Positions 8,192 through 16,512 of a stretch of DNA of 40,000 nt are shown in pieces; positions within the stretch are counted from its first letter, which is position 1, and each line of letters opens with the position of its first letter. The notes beneath the pieces are model-generated. The model was not told where the DNA came from. It saw nothing but the letters and a program-made list of their open reading frames with translations, and searched no databases. Origin of the DNA: an uncultured SAR116 cluster alpha proteobacterium (GTDB lineage Bacteria > Pseudomonadota > Alphaproteobacteria > Puniceispirillales > Marisalimonadaceae); contig CACNWE010000006.1 of assembly GCA_902623995.1 (NCBI GenBank), forward strand, positions 1 through 40,000, written 5' to 3'. The translations under genes and the position numbers were made by a program.

Positions 8192-9559
8192 CTATATAAA
8201 ATCCGCTCTAATAATTTCTTTTTTTCTAATATTTTCCCAGTCAGTTTTTATGAGAAAATCATGGGCAATATCAGAGATGAACTGATCTGCGTTGTAACGT
8301 CCAACTATTTGGAAACCAATTGGAAGGTTTGTTTTTGACAAACCACATGGAACTGATATTGCTGGATTGCCTGAAACGTTAAATGGTGATCGAGCGTGTC
8401 TCATATAGTATTTATTAATTTGTGAGATATCACCAACATTGAAAGGAAGATCAAAATTTGTAGGTGTGATTAAAATATCAAAATTTTCCAACACTTCATG
8501 GATGTTTTGAGTTAGTTCTTTTTTTTTATTTTTAGCATTTTTATAACTTTCATCTAAGATATGTTTACCTCTATATAATCTTTCAAATGTTAATTTATCT
8601 ATTAGATCTTTCCTTAGTTCTAATTCTTTATTAAACTGTCTATAACCTTCTTTAGCCATTATTGTACCATTTACTTCGTGGTAAGTTTTAAGATTATCAA
8701 GATTTACTTTTGAAACTACCGATCCATTTTGTTCAAATACTTTGATAGTTTTTTCAAACGATACAACTACTTCTTCATTAGCTATAAAATCCTTATTATA
8801 AAAATGTTCAATAACACCTATCTTAAGATTTTTTAAATGGTGATTTACTGTATTTAGAGTTTTTTTTAGTACCGAAAAAATAAGTGATATGTCTTTCCCG
8901 GTTCTTGCCATTGGGCCAACTGTATCGATAGTCTTAGCTAACGGTTGTACACCTCTCATTTCTATAGAATTATAGGTTGGTTTGAGACCTACTATTCCAC
9001 ACATTGAGGAAGGATTTCTTATTGAACCACCTGAATCAGTTCCCAACGCAAATGGTACAAGATATCCTCCAACTGCAGACCCAGATCCACTTGAAGATCC
9101 ACCAGCTGTTTTATTAAAATCCCAGGGATTACTTGCTGGTTTATCAACACCTGAGAATGTTGGGGCACCTATTGCTAATTCATGTGTATGTAATTTCCCA
9201 ATATAAATTGCACCTTCATCTATTAATTTATTTACGACAGTTGAGTTATTTTTTTTTACTTCAGATATCTCAAAAAGCTTGGATCCATTCATGGTTTTTT
9301 CTTGCTGAACGTCTATAACATCTTTTACTCCAAAAGGGATTCCTTCAAGTTTTCTCTCGATATTATTTAGGTAATTTAGCTCTGAGAATTTGGCCTGTTT
9401 CATAGCCCTTTTCTCAGCTATCGAGATAAATGCATTAAGCTTTGGATTAAGCTTTTTAATTACATCAAACGTGTTTTTTAAATTTTCTACTGGTGATAAC
9501 TTTTTAGACTTATATAGATTTATCAAATCGCAGGCTGAGAAAAAAATTGTATCATGCAT
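8192..9559 (-). CDS. Amidase-signature family hydrolase
   Basis: A 455-residue amidase-signature enzyme with a complete Ser-cisSer-Lys triad: Lys79 in GIPFGVKDV, Ser155 in TAGGSSSGSG and nucleophile Ser179 in GTDSGGSIRNP. These enzymes hydrolyse amides such as indoleacetamide, carbamoyl or allophanate compounds. The sequence is GatA-like, but no gatB or gatC is nearby, so a catabolic amidase is more likely than tRNA amidotransferase. The start MHDTIFFSACDL is typical of the family. It lies 79 nt downstream of the SDR gene on the same strand, and the two could share a transcript. Substrate cannot be read from the sequence. Confidence 0.88.
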   Translation of the reverse strand: MHDTIFFSACDLINLYKSKKLSPVENLKNTFDVIKKLNPKLNAFISIAEKRAMKQAKFSELNYLNNIERKLEGIPFGVKDVIDVQQEKTMNGSKLFEISEVKKNNSTVVNKLIDEGAIYIGKLHTHELAIGAPTFSGVDKPASNPWDFNKTAGGSSSGSGSAVGGYLVPFALGTDSGGSIRNPSSMCGIVGLKPTYNSIEMRGVQPLAKTIDTVGPMARTGKDISLIFSVLKKTLNTVNHHLKNLKIGVIEHFYNKDFIANEEVVVSFEKTIKVFEQNGSVVSKVNLDNLKTYHEVNGTIMAKEGYRQFNKELELRKDLIDKLTFERLYRGKHILDESYKNAKNKKKELTQNIHEVLENFDILITPTNFDLPFNVGDISQINKYYMRHARSPFNVSGNPAISVPCGLSKTNLPIGFQIVGRYNADQFISDIAHDFLIKTDWENIRKKEIIRADFI

Positions 9560-9638
9560 TTTCTTAAAATTCTTTTCCTTTAATCAAATTAATTCTTTTG
9601 ATAATGAGCAGTCATTAATTCAAATAATTATTTTTTAA

Positions 9639-10436
9639 CTAACCCCGTGGTCTTGACGATAATGAGCATCCACCGTCAACTACCATTAAATGGCCTGTAA
9701 CATATCTTGCCCAACTTGAAGATAAATACACAACAGCTTTTCCAATATCCCAACCATCTCCCTCCATCTTTATCAGAGAAGCGTTTTGCCTTTGAGAACG
9801 ATGTTGCTTGGTCATCCCACTTGAGTAAACCATAGGTGTATAAACTGGACCAGGAAGAATACAATTTACTCTTATTCCATCTGCTCCATGATCCACTGCC
9901 ATAGCTTGACTAAGTGATAAAACAGCCCCCTTAGAGGCAGAGTATGTAGTGAAGCCTCTTGGTCTAGTAGCAGAAATAGAAGATATATTTACAATTGATC
10001 CCCCATTTCCTGACTTTATCATTTCCGGAATAGCAAATTTTGACATCAGAAACATTGGTTTAAGATTAATATCCATAACATGATCCCAATTTTCTTCTGG
10101 TTCATCAACTACAGATAGCTTGCTAGCAATACCTATATTGTTATCCAATATATCTAATCTTCCCCACTTACTTATAGCAAAATCTACAACTTTTTTGCAT
10201 TGTTCAGATTTTGTTAAATCTGCACTAATACTTGTTGCTTCTCCGCCTCTGTCTTTAATCATTTGAACAGTGTTTTTTGCTAATGCGTCATCCTTATCAG
10301 CAACAAGTACTTTTGCACCTGCCTCGGCTAATAATATAGAGGCTGCTCTCCCATTTCCTATGTCTTTTCCAACTGCTCCGCCTCCAGCAACAATGGCGAC
10401 CTTATCTTTAAGACCAAAATCGAGGGTTTCAATCAT
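9639..10436 (-). CDS. Short-chain dehydrogenase/reductase
   Basis: A classical SDR with an NAD(P)-binding Rossmann fold. The glycine motif is the extended form AGGGAVGKDIGNGRA. DNNIG replaces the usual NNAG, and the catalytic set is Ser153 (NISSIS), Tyr165 and Lys169 (YSASK). The acidic turn VADKDD after the second strand favours NAD(H). The start is placed at 10436 (MIETLDFG), because GGAG sits 8 nt upstream on the minus strand; the longer version from 10463 has no such signal. It reads towards the amidase gene. The substrate is unknown; an alcohol or hydroxy-acid is likely. Confidence 0.88.
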   Translation of the reverse strand: MIETLDFGLKDKVAIVAGGGAVGKDIGNGRAASILLAEAGAKVLVADKDDALAKNTVQMIKDRGGEATSISADLTKSEQCKKVVDFAISKWGRLDILDNNIGIASKLSVVDEPEENWDHVMDINLKPMFLMSKFAIPEMIKSGNGGSIVNISSISATRPRGFTTYSASKGAVLSLSQAMAVDHGADGIRVNCILPGPVYTPMVYSSGMTKQHRSQRQNASLIKMEGDGWDIGKAVVYLSSSWARYVTGHLMVVDGGCSLSSRPRG

Positions 10437-10543
10437 TATTCTTACTCCAAAAATAACTGTCAATTTTATATAAATTTACACAATAATAGTATGAAAATAA
10501 AAAAATTATTTAATTAAATTTAATTTAAACTTAATGTTAATTT

Positions 10544-11560
10544 ATGATGAAAAAAAATAAAAAGATTTGCGTAGTAGGCGCAAGTGGCTTAGTCGGATCT
10601 AGTATCGTCAGATATGCTCTTGAAAGAGGCTATTTTGTAAATGGAACTCTTACAGATAAGTCAGATACAAGTAAGGTCAAGTATTTAAAAAAACTCAAAA
10701 ATTCTAGTAACTTAGAATTGTTTAGCGCCAAAATGGAAAACGAAAAAGATTTTGTCAATCCGATGGAAAACGTAGATGCTGTTTTTATAGCATGTCTAAT
10801 TCCCACATATAAGGGTAAAGACGGTACACCAGCCAAAGAAATGGATGATAAAAGAGGCTATGAAGAAATAATTAATCCTACCGTTAATGGATGTTTAAAT
10901 ATAATAAAATCAGCTAAAAATAAAGGTATAAAAAATATTATCATATGTTCTTCTACATCTAGTACAAACCCTATACCACCTGTAAAATTTAAAAATGAAA
11001 TAGAACATTGGTCCGATGAAAAAGAACAATGTAGAGCAAAAAAATATACATCTGCCACGAAAACAGTCATGGAGAAAATGGCTATTAAATATTGTAAGGA
11101 AAATAATATTAGACTTTCAATAATTTTACCTACAGGATTATATGGTGATCCCGTTTTACCTATGCATCTAAACCATAACCCCTTTATTTGGCTAAAAAGA
11201 GTAATTGAAGGTGGCAGTCCTAGACATGAGAAAATACCTAATGATTCTGCTTCAATGATACATTTAAGGGATCTTGCAAAAATATTTTTAGCAGTATACG
11301 AGAACCCTAGTGCTTCTGGTAGATATTTTGGAGTATATAAAAGTCTTCATTGGGAAGATATTTATAATGAATGTAAAAAATTAATACCAAACATGAAAAT
11401 GCCCCAAGGTTTTTCTGAAACACCTGTAAAACCAACAACGTTTGATTTTACAAGAAGAGATACACTTAACGTAAAAATAAGAGATTTTTCTACAACTTTA
11501 AAAGAAACGATTGATTGGCTAAAAACAAATTCTTTTTCAGAAGAAATAGGTAATGAATAG
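10544..11560 (+). CDS. Extended SDR, dihydroflavonol/cinnamoyl-CoA reductase-like
   Basis: An NAD(P)-dependent reductase of the extended SDR class. The N-terminal Rossmann motif is VVGASGLVGSSIV (10-22) and the substrate-side motif is ILPTGLYGDP (about 197-206), like the DFR and cinnamoyl-CoA reductase group. The serine of the catalytic set is probably in CSSTSS (about 131-136). The expected YxxxK is not found: the candidate reads YTSATK, which places Lys five positions after Tyr rather than four (codons at 11046-11063). The enzyme may therefore be altered or use another tyrosine. Divergent from the SDR gene with an 80-107 nt shared upstream region. Length of 338 is normal. Confidence 0.8.
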   Translation: MMKKNKKICVVGASGLVGSSIVRYALERGYFVNGTLTDKSDTSKVKYLKKLKNSSNLELFSAKMENEKDFVNPMENVDAVFIACLIPTYKGKDGTPAKEMDDKRGYEEIINPTVNGCLNIIKSAKNKGIKNIIICSSTSSTNPIPPVKFKNEIEHWSDEKEQCRAKKYTSATKTVMEKMAIKYCKENNIRLSIILPTGLYGDPVLPMHLNHNPFIWLKRVIEGGSPRHEKIPNDSASMIHLRDLAKIFLAVYENPSASGRYFGVYKSLHWEDIYNECKKLIPNMKMPQGFSETPVKPTTFDFTRRDTLNVKIRDFSTTLKETIDWLKTNSFSEEIGNE

Positions 11561-11630
11561 ATTAGAACTTGTTTTATTTTCATTATTCATACTCTTTTTA
11601 CCAACGATATTGTATTGGGTTGATATTTAA
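11553..11630 (+). CDS. Tiny hydrophobic ORF, putative 25-residue membrane protein
   Basis: ATG at 11553 overlaps the last 8 nt of the reductase gene and would be translationally coupled to it. The product, beginning MNRLELVLFS and ending TILYWVDI, is one hydrophobic helix of about 18 residues with an acidic residue near each end, like known one-helix membrane micropeptides. There is no independent ribosome binding site. Real status is uncertain; the amphipathic layout and coupling are the only support. Confidence 0.33.
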   Translation: MNRLELVLFSLFILFLPTILYWVDI

Positions 11631-11670
11631 TTCTTTTATTTTTTTCCAATAACATAAATAGGATCTTATT

Positions 11671-12285
11671 ATGAACAATTTCAAAGAAAGAGATTTTTTC
11701 CATGAAGGTATGAGAGAATTCCAAGATCTTTTTGATGGCCGAAGAACAGCTGAAGCTATAGAAAGAAATAGAAAACATTATGAATTTTGGGATGATGAAA
11801 AAGAATTAATAAAAAATTCTAAGTTTTTCTTCATTGCTAGTTCATGGAATGGATATATTGATTGTAATATAAAATCAGGAGACCCAGGTTTTGTAAAAAT
11901 AGTTGAAAAAGGAATTATTGAGTATCCTGAATATGACGGAAATTCAATGTATCGTACTGCTGGCAACATTTCTAAAAATCCAAATGTAGCTTTACTTTTT
12001 CTGAACTTTGACGGGAAAAGCCGAAGAATTAGGATTAATGGTAAGGCAACTATCCATCATGACAAAAAATCTATAGAAGATCATTTTGGTGCAAAGTTTG
12101 TTGTGAGAATTAATTGCGAAATATATCCAAACTGTCCAAGGTATATTCCGAATCTAGAAAAAGATGAATCGTCAGCTTATGTGCCAAGAAAAGGTAAAGG
12201 AATTCCACCTGCGCCTGAATGGAAAGAAAGAGATTACATAAAAAATATTTTACCAAAGGATGACCCTCACAAAAATCGAAATTAA
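11671..12285 (+). CDS. FMN-binding split-barrel protein (PNPOx-like)
   Basis: A 204-residue member of the pyridoxamine-5'-phosphate-oxidase-like fold. Typical segments are FFFIASSWNGYIDCNIKSGD (51-70), the GFVKIVEKG strand, TAGNISKNPNVALLFLNF (97-114) and the IRINGKATI strand. These proteins bind FMN or F420 and act as oxidoreductases or haem/flavin carriers, so the fold is firm but the reaction is not. An N-terminal helical extension of about 45 residues precedes the barrel. It follows the reductase gene by 110 nt. It is one of four split-barrel proteins in the window. Confidence 0.82.
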   Translation: MNNFKERDFFHEGMREFQDLFDGRRTAEAIERNRKHYEFWDDEKELIKNSKFFFIASSWNGYIDCNIKSGDPGFVKIVEKGIIEYPEYDGNSMYRTAGNISKNPNVALLFLNFDGKSRRIRINGKATIHHDKKSIEDHFGAKFVVRINCEIYPNCPRYIPNLEKDESSAYVPRKGKGIPPAPEWKERDYIKNILPKDDPHKNRN

Positions 12286-12595
12286 TTGTAGTTTCAGAGT
12301 GCCTAAGATTGATTCGTGTAGAATTTAAATTTTTGTAATAATTTTAATAAATCGATAAAAATATATGCAAAACTTTTAATCAATAATAATTTTTAAATAG
12401 AGTTTTCTTTTGTAATGCAAACAAAAGTGTGTCTTGGCTAAAAAGTTAACAAATATATGATTGCCTATTTATTGAGCAAAAATTTTTCTTGCTAACTTTT
12501 AATTGACTCATGATTTTATTTTATCGATCCTAGGATACTTTTGAAAGTTATTGGGGAATAACATTCTAAAGATAAAATAAATTGGAGGAGAAATA
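12286..12595 (+). other. Intergenic region upstream of ABC operon
   Basis: 310 nt of AT-rich DNA without a coding signal. It must hold the promoter of the sugar ABC operon. I see a possible -35 TTGACT at 12503-12508 without a convincing -10, a 10-bp palindrome ATCCTAGGAT (12527-12536), and a wide inverted pair AAAAGTTA / TAACTTTT (12441-12448, 12493-12500). None is clear enough to name an operator. The strong ribosome binding site GGAGGAG (12584-12590) belongs to the next gene. Confidence 0.5.
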
Positions 12596-13939
12596 ATGAA
12601 TAAGTTTATTAATTATATTTTTTATAGTCTATTTTTTTTATTATTTTCAAACTTAGCTAGCGCTGACACAATAAAATTTTGGACTACAGAAGAGCAACCT
12701 GCGCGTCTTGCAAAACAAAATGCAATGGCTGCAGATTTTTGGCAAAAGACTGGTCATGAAGTAGAGGTTATACCTGTATCGGAAAAAGATCTAGGTAAAA
12801 GAGCAACAGCTGCATTTGCTGCAGGCGATTTACCTGATGTTATTTATCATACATTACAGTATGTTCTCCCATGGTCAGAAGCTGGTATTTTAGATGTAGA
12901 AACTAATGATGACATAGTTAATTCTTTAATGAAAAGAACCTTTGCACCAGGCGCTATTAAAATGGCGCAATTTGACGGAAAAACTGCTGCTGTACCAGTT
13001 GACGGTTGGACACAAATGGTAGTTTATCGTAAGGATATTTTTGATGCAGCTGGATTAGCTCCACCAAATAGCTATGCAAACATTGAAAAAGCAATTGATA
13101 AATTACATAACCCACCAAACATGTATGGTTTTGTTGCAGCAACTAAGGTTGATGAAAATTTTATGAGTCAAGTTTTAGAACATGTTTTTCTAGCTAATGG
13201 GGTATCGCCTGTTAATAAAAATGGTTTCAGCCCACTAGACGAAAAAGCAACATCTGAAGTTTTAAATTTTTATAAAAAGATAGCAAAAGCTTCTCCAGCT
13301 GGCGAATTATACTGGAAACAATCTCGAGCAATATATTTTGCTGGTAAAGCTGCTATGATTATATGGTCACCTTTTATTTTAGATGAGTTAGCTGGTTTAA
13401 GAAACTCAGCACCACCAACAATTAATGATGACCCAACTTCAAAGGCTTTAGCACAAAAGACTGGAATTGTAACAACGTTTGGAGGTCCATCTAATCCTGC
13501 AGGCGCTGCTTGGGCAGATATACGTTATTTCGGAGTAACATCAGACGCAAATACAGACGTTGCTGCGGAGTTTGTTAAATATTCAATGAAAGATGGATAT
13601 ACTGCTACACTTTCAATTGCACCAGAGGGCAAATTCCCAGTTCGTAGGGGTGAGCCTTTTGATACAGCAAAATATGTAAATGCATGGTCGAAGTTACCAG
13701 TTGGAGTTGATAGAAAGGCTCCTTTATCAGAATTATATTCAGATCTTACAATTAATAAAATTGTTTCTGGACTTCAAACTGCTGATAGATGGGGTGTAAA
13801 AGAAGGTCAACTATCTTTAGCATCAAAAATTATAAATTCACAAATTATTAATCGAGTAGTTCGTGAATTCATTGATGATCAAATTGATGTTAAGACTGCT
13901 GTAAGTAAGTTAAATAAAGAACTTTCAAAAATAAATTAA
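12596..13939 (+). CDS. Carbohydrate ABC transporter substrate-binding protein
   Basis: An extracellular family 1 (CUT1, MalE/UgpB-like) solute-binding protein of 447 residues. A signal peptide (1-23, ending LASA) is followed by DTIKFWTTEE, the usual first strand. Sugar-binding family landmarks include AFAAGDLPDVIYH (80-92), the VPVDGWTQMVVYRKDIFDAAG segment (about 133-153) and a GKAAMIIWSPFIL strand. It lies first in the operon, with the best ribosome binding site of the region, and is followed by an intercistronic hairpin, an arrangement that usually gives excess binding protein. The associated hydrolase suggests a glycosylated small solute such as glucosylglycerate as ligand (inference). 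Confidence 0.9.
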   Translation: MNKFINYIFYSLFFLLFSNLASADTIKFWTTEEQPARLAKQNAMAADFWQKTGHEVEVIPVSEKDLGKRATAAFAAGDLPDVIYHTLQYVLPWSEAGILDVETNDDIVNSLMKRTFAPGAIKMAQFDGKTAAVPVDGWTQMVVYRKDIFDAAGLAPPNSYANIEKAIDKLHNPPNMYGFVAATKVDENFMSQVLEHVFLANGVSPVNKNGFSPLDEKATSEVLNFYKKIAKASPAGELYWKQSRAIYFAGKAAMIIWSPFILDELAGLRNSAPPTINDDPTSKALAQKTGIVTTFGGPSNPAGAAWADIRYFGVTSDANTDVAAEFVKYSMKDGYTATLSIAPEGKFPVRRGEPFDTAKYVNAWSKLPVGVDRKAPLSELYSDLTINKIVSGLQTADRWGVKEGQLSLASKIINSQIINRVVREFIDDQIDVKTAVSKLNKELSKIN

Positions 13940-13946
13940 ATTATTC

Positions 13947-13983
13947 GTTAGACGATCTTTACAAGGTCGTCTAACTTTTTATT
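13947..13983 (+). terminator. Intercistronic terminator/attenuator after binding-protein gene
   Basis: A stem of 9 perfect pairs GTTAGACGA / TCGTCTAAC (13947-13955 with 13967-13975), extendable by a U-G and a C-G pair, with a 7-nt loop, runs straight into TTTTTATTA. It lies 8 nt after the binding-protein stop codon and before the permease genes. It probably terminates most transcripts and leaves fewer for the membrane genes, or protects the upstream message from 3' decay. Confidence 0.78.
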
Positions 13984-14003
13984 ATAATTTAAAGTATTTT
14001 TGA

Positions 14004-15287
14004 ATGACAAATATCAAAAAAAAAAATAAGAACACTTTATTAGAAAAAGAAAAAAAACTTGGACTAATTCTCCTACTACCGACTATTTTAATAGTATTCT
14101 CTGTAGTTATATTTCCACTCTTAGCTAATTTTTGGATTTCCTTTAAACCAGTATCCTTGGGAGATCTGCGTCCACCAAAACTTATAGTAAAAGAACGCAT
14201 TAAAGGAAAATTATCTAATAAAAATCAACTTGCAGAAATTCAATATAGTTATAGAAATTCATCGATTAAATATGATCTTGAAAATGTAATAATTAAAGAC
14301 ACAATACCGAATGGTTTCACAGTTAAAGATTTGCACCCAGCCCAATTTTGTAAGATAAAATTAAAAGAGTTGACATGTAATTTAAATAATGTTTCGTCAA
14401 GATCCTCTGGAAAGATAATTATTAAAATTCATAAGAATGATCAATGGCAAAAAGAATTAGATAACCCCAAAAAAACAAAACCGTTAGTAACTTTTTCAAG
14501 CAAAAATGTACTAACTTCTTTTGAATTTAACACTGAAAATTTTAAAAAAGTTTTTTCTGCTTCCGAATTTTTTGAAGTATTAAAAGTTTCTTTTTACTAC
14601 ACTATATTTGGTACCGCTGGAGCATTGTTGGTTGGACTTTTAGCAGCACAAATTTTACAAAAATCGTTTAGGGGGAGGTCTATTGTTCGTGGTTTACTTC
14701 TTTTCCCTTATGTCTCACCAGTAATAGCAGTAGCTTTTGCGTGGGTAATATTATTTGATCCTTTTTCAGGTATTGTAAATTCAATGTTAGTTCAAATGAA
14801 TGTAATTGATAAACCAATTAATTTTTTTGGACAAAAATATACTGACATAATCATTTTTGGTTATGTCTTTAAATTTCCTTTAGCTTTATCAATGGTTATA
14901 GCTTTTGAAATTTGGAGATATTTTCCTCTTTCTTTTTTATTTATTCTTGCACGTATGCAGTCATTTCCTGAGGAAGTATATGACGCAGCCAAAATAGATG
15001 GGGCGTCACCATTACAACAATTCTATTATATTTCACTTCCATTTTTGATTGGTATTATGTCTATTTTATTCTTACTAAGATTCATATGGACCTTTAATAA
15101 ATTTGATGACATTTTCTTACTCACTGGCGGTAATGCAGGGACAAGAACCTTTACTGTAAATGTTTATGAACAAGCATTTGCAATTTCAAATCTTGGAGCA
15201 GGAGCAGCTGTGGCAGTAGTGATTTTTATATTTCTACTTACATTCTCTTTATTTTTTATGAGATATTCAAAAAAGGAAACATTTTAA
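14004..15287 (+). CDS. ABC sugar permease (MalF-like) with inserted DUF11-like domain
   Basis: An inner-membrane permease of 427 residues, about 130 longer than a minimal CUT1 permease. TM1 (about 19-47) is followed by an exported insertion (about 58-150), then five further TM segments from about 195. The EAA loop that docks the ATPase is EEVYDAAKIDGASPLQQF (323-340). The insertion matches the DUF11 beta-sandwich repeat of cell-surface proteins: YSYRNSS, then VIIKDTIPNGF (95-105), Cys116, LTCNL with Cys125, and GKIIIKI (136-142). The two cysteines could form a disulfide. MalF of E. coli also carries an extracytoplasmic beta-domain that touches the binding protein, but at another loop, so a similar role is plausible. 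Confidence 0.9.
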   Translation: MTNIKKKNKNTLLEKEKKLGLILLLPTILIVFSVVIFPLLANFWISFKPVSLGDLRPPKLIVKERIKGKLSNKNQLAEIQYSYRNSSIKYDLENVIIKDTIPNGFTVKDLHPAQFCKIKLKELTCNLNNVSSRSSGKIIIKIHKNDQWQKELDNPKKTKPLVTFSSKNVLTSFEFNTENFKKVFSASEFFEVLKVSFYYTIFGTAGALLVGLLAAQILQKSFRGRSIVRGLLLFPYVSPVIAVAFAWVILFDPFSGIVNSMLVQMNVIDKPINFFGQKYTDIIIFGYVFKFPLALSMVIAFEIWRYFPLSFLFILARMQSFPEEVYDAAKIDGASPLQQFYYISLPFLIGIMSILFLLRFIWTFNKFDDIFLLTGGNAGTRTFTVNVYEQAFAISNLGAGAAVAVVIFIFLLTFSLFFMRYSKKETF

Positions 15288-15288
15288 A

Positions 15289-16512
15289 ATGTTTTGGAAA
15301 TATGGCTTATTTTTTTCGATTTTGTCTGGAGGTATATGGGGTATTTTTTGGCAAATCTTTTTTACCGTAGTTGGCATTTTAACCCTTGGAACTCCATTGA
15401 GTTTAGAATTAAGTCAAATTATGATTATTGGACCATTAGCAGGAATTTTGTACATTAAAAGTCAAAAATTTTTATCCATAAAATTCCATCTTACTGCAAT
15501 AATTGTAATTACTTTTCTAATTTTTGTTTCTCACTTAGGAAACCCATATCAAGCAGAAGATGAGAATCGACTAATAATATTTATGTTAACTTTATTAACT
15601 TCATTTTTTATATGGGTAAGTTTGAACCATTCTTTATATAATTTAAGTCCTGGGAAATTGTCAAAACATGATATTGAAAGTTTTTTCATAAAATTTATGT
15701 GGGGAATAGGTTTAATTATATTAATTTTGATTACCTTAATTCCATTTTATATAATGATTATGACGAGTTTAAAAAATCAACAGAGTTTGATTTTAAACCC
15801 TCTAGATTTATCTGTTAATTTAAATACCGATTTTAAAACTCTTTTTAATTCTTACATCGAATTGTTTACTAATTTCAATTTTCATTTGTTTTTAATTAAT
15901 TCTTTCATTGTATCCTGCACAACAGTTATTATAACTCTATTTTTCTCAATTCCTGGAGCTTATGCACTCGCTAGATTAAGGATACCTAACAAAAAAATTT
16001 TTTCCGGTACTGTAATTTTAATTTATTTAATTCCGTCTATAGTATTAATTATTCCACTCTATGCAGTATTTTCTTATATAGGCTTAAGAAATTCTTTATT
16101 TGGTCTTATACTTGTTTACCCTGCAACTACAATTCCAGTTGCGCTTTATATGCTAAGAGGTTACTTCAGCGCATTATCAAGCGAAATTGATGATGCAGCG
16201 TTAATGGATGGTCTTTCTCGTATTCAGATAATTTTAAAAATAGCTATACCTTTATCTAAACCAGCTATTGTTAGTGTTGGGTTATATGTTTTCATGATTG
16301 CTTGGAATGAATTCTTAATTGCATTCATGTTTTTGGATGATCCCAGTATATTTACATTGTCTAGAGGTATCATGTCTTTAAACTCTTCAGAAATTCCGCA
16401 ACAGCACCTAATGGCAGGTGCAGTAATAGCAACAATTCCTGTTATGATAATTTTTCTTTATTTAGAAAAATTTTTGATATCTGGTCTTTCAGCAGGTGGA
16501 GTTAAAGGATAA
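15289..16512 (+). CDS. ABC sugar permease (MalG-like) with extra N-terminal helices
   Basis: The second permease of the importer. The C-terminal core (about 135-407) is a normal six-helix MalG-like unit with EAA loop SEIDDAALMDGLSRIQIILK (298-317). In front of it is a hydrophobic extension of about 130 residues with roughly four TM segments (5-30, 41-56, 66-82, 93-113), which ordinary MalG proteins lack. The extension is genuinely in frame and the start at 15289 lies 1 nt after the MalF-like stop. The next gene overlaps its stop by one base (TAATG). The extension's role is unknown. Confidence 0.9.
   Translation: MFWKYGLFFSILSGGIWGIFWQIFFTVVGILTLGTPLSLELSQIMIIGPLAGILYIKSQKFLSIKFHLTAIIVITFLIFVSHLGNPYQAEDENRLIIFMLTLLTSFFIWVSLNHSLYNLSPGKLSKHDIESFFIKFMWGIGLIILILITLIPFYIMIMTSLKNQQSLILNPLDLSVNLNTDFKTLFNSYIELFTNFNFHLFLINSFIVSCTTVIITLFFSIPGAYALARLRIPNKKIFSGTVILIYLIPSIVLIIPLYAVFSYIGLRNSLFGLILVYPATTIPVALYMLRGYFSALSSEIDDAALMDGLSRIQIILKIAIPLSKPAIVSVGLYVFMIAWNEFLIAFMFLDDPSIFTLSRGIMSLNSSEIPQQHLMAGAVIATIPVMIIFLYLEKFLISGLSAGGVKG

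Noticed and set aside
12527-12536. Palindrome ATCCTAGGAT before the ABC operon
   Set aside because: Only 10 bp, single copy, no extension; not enough to call an operator.
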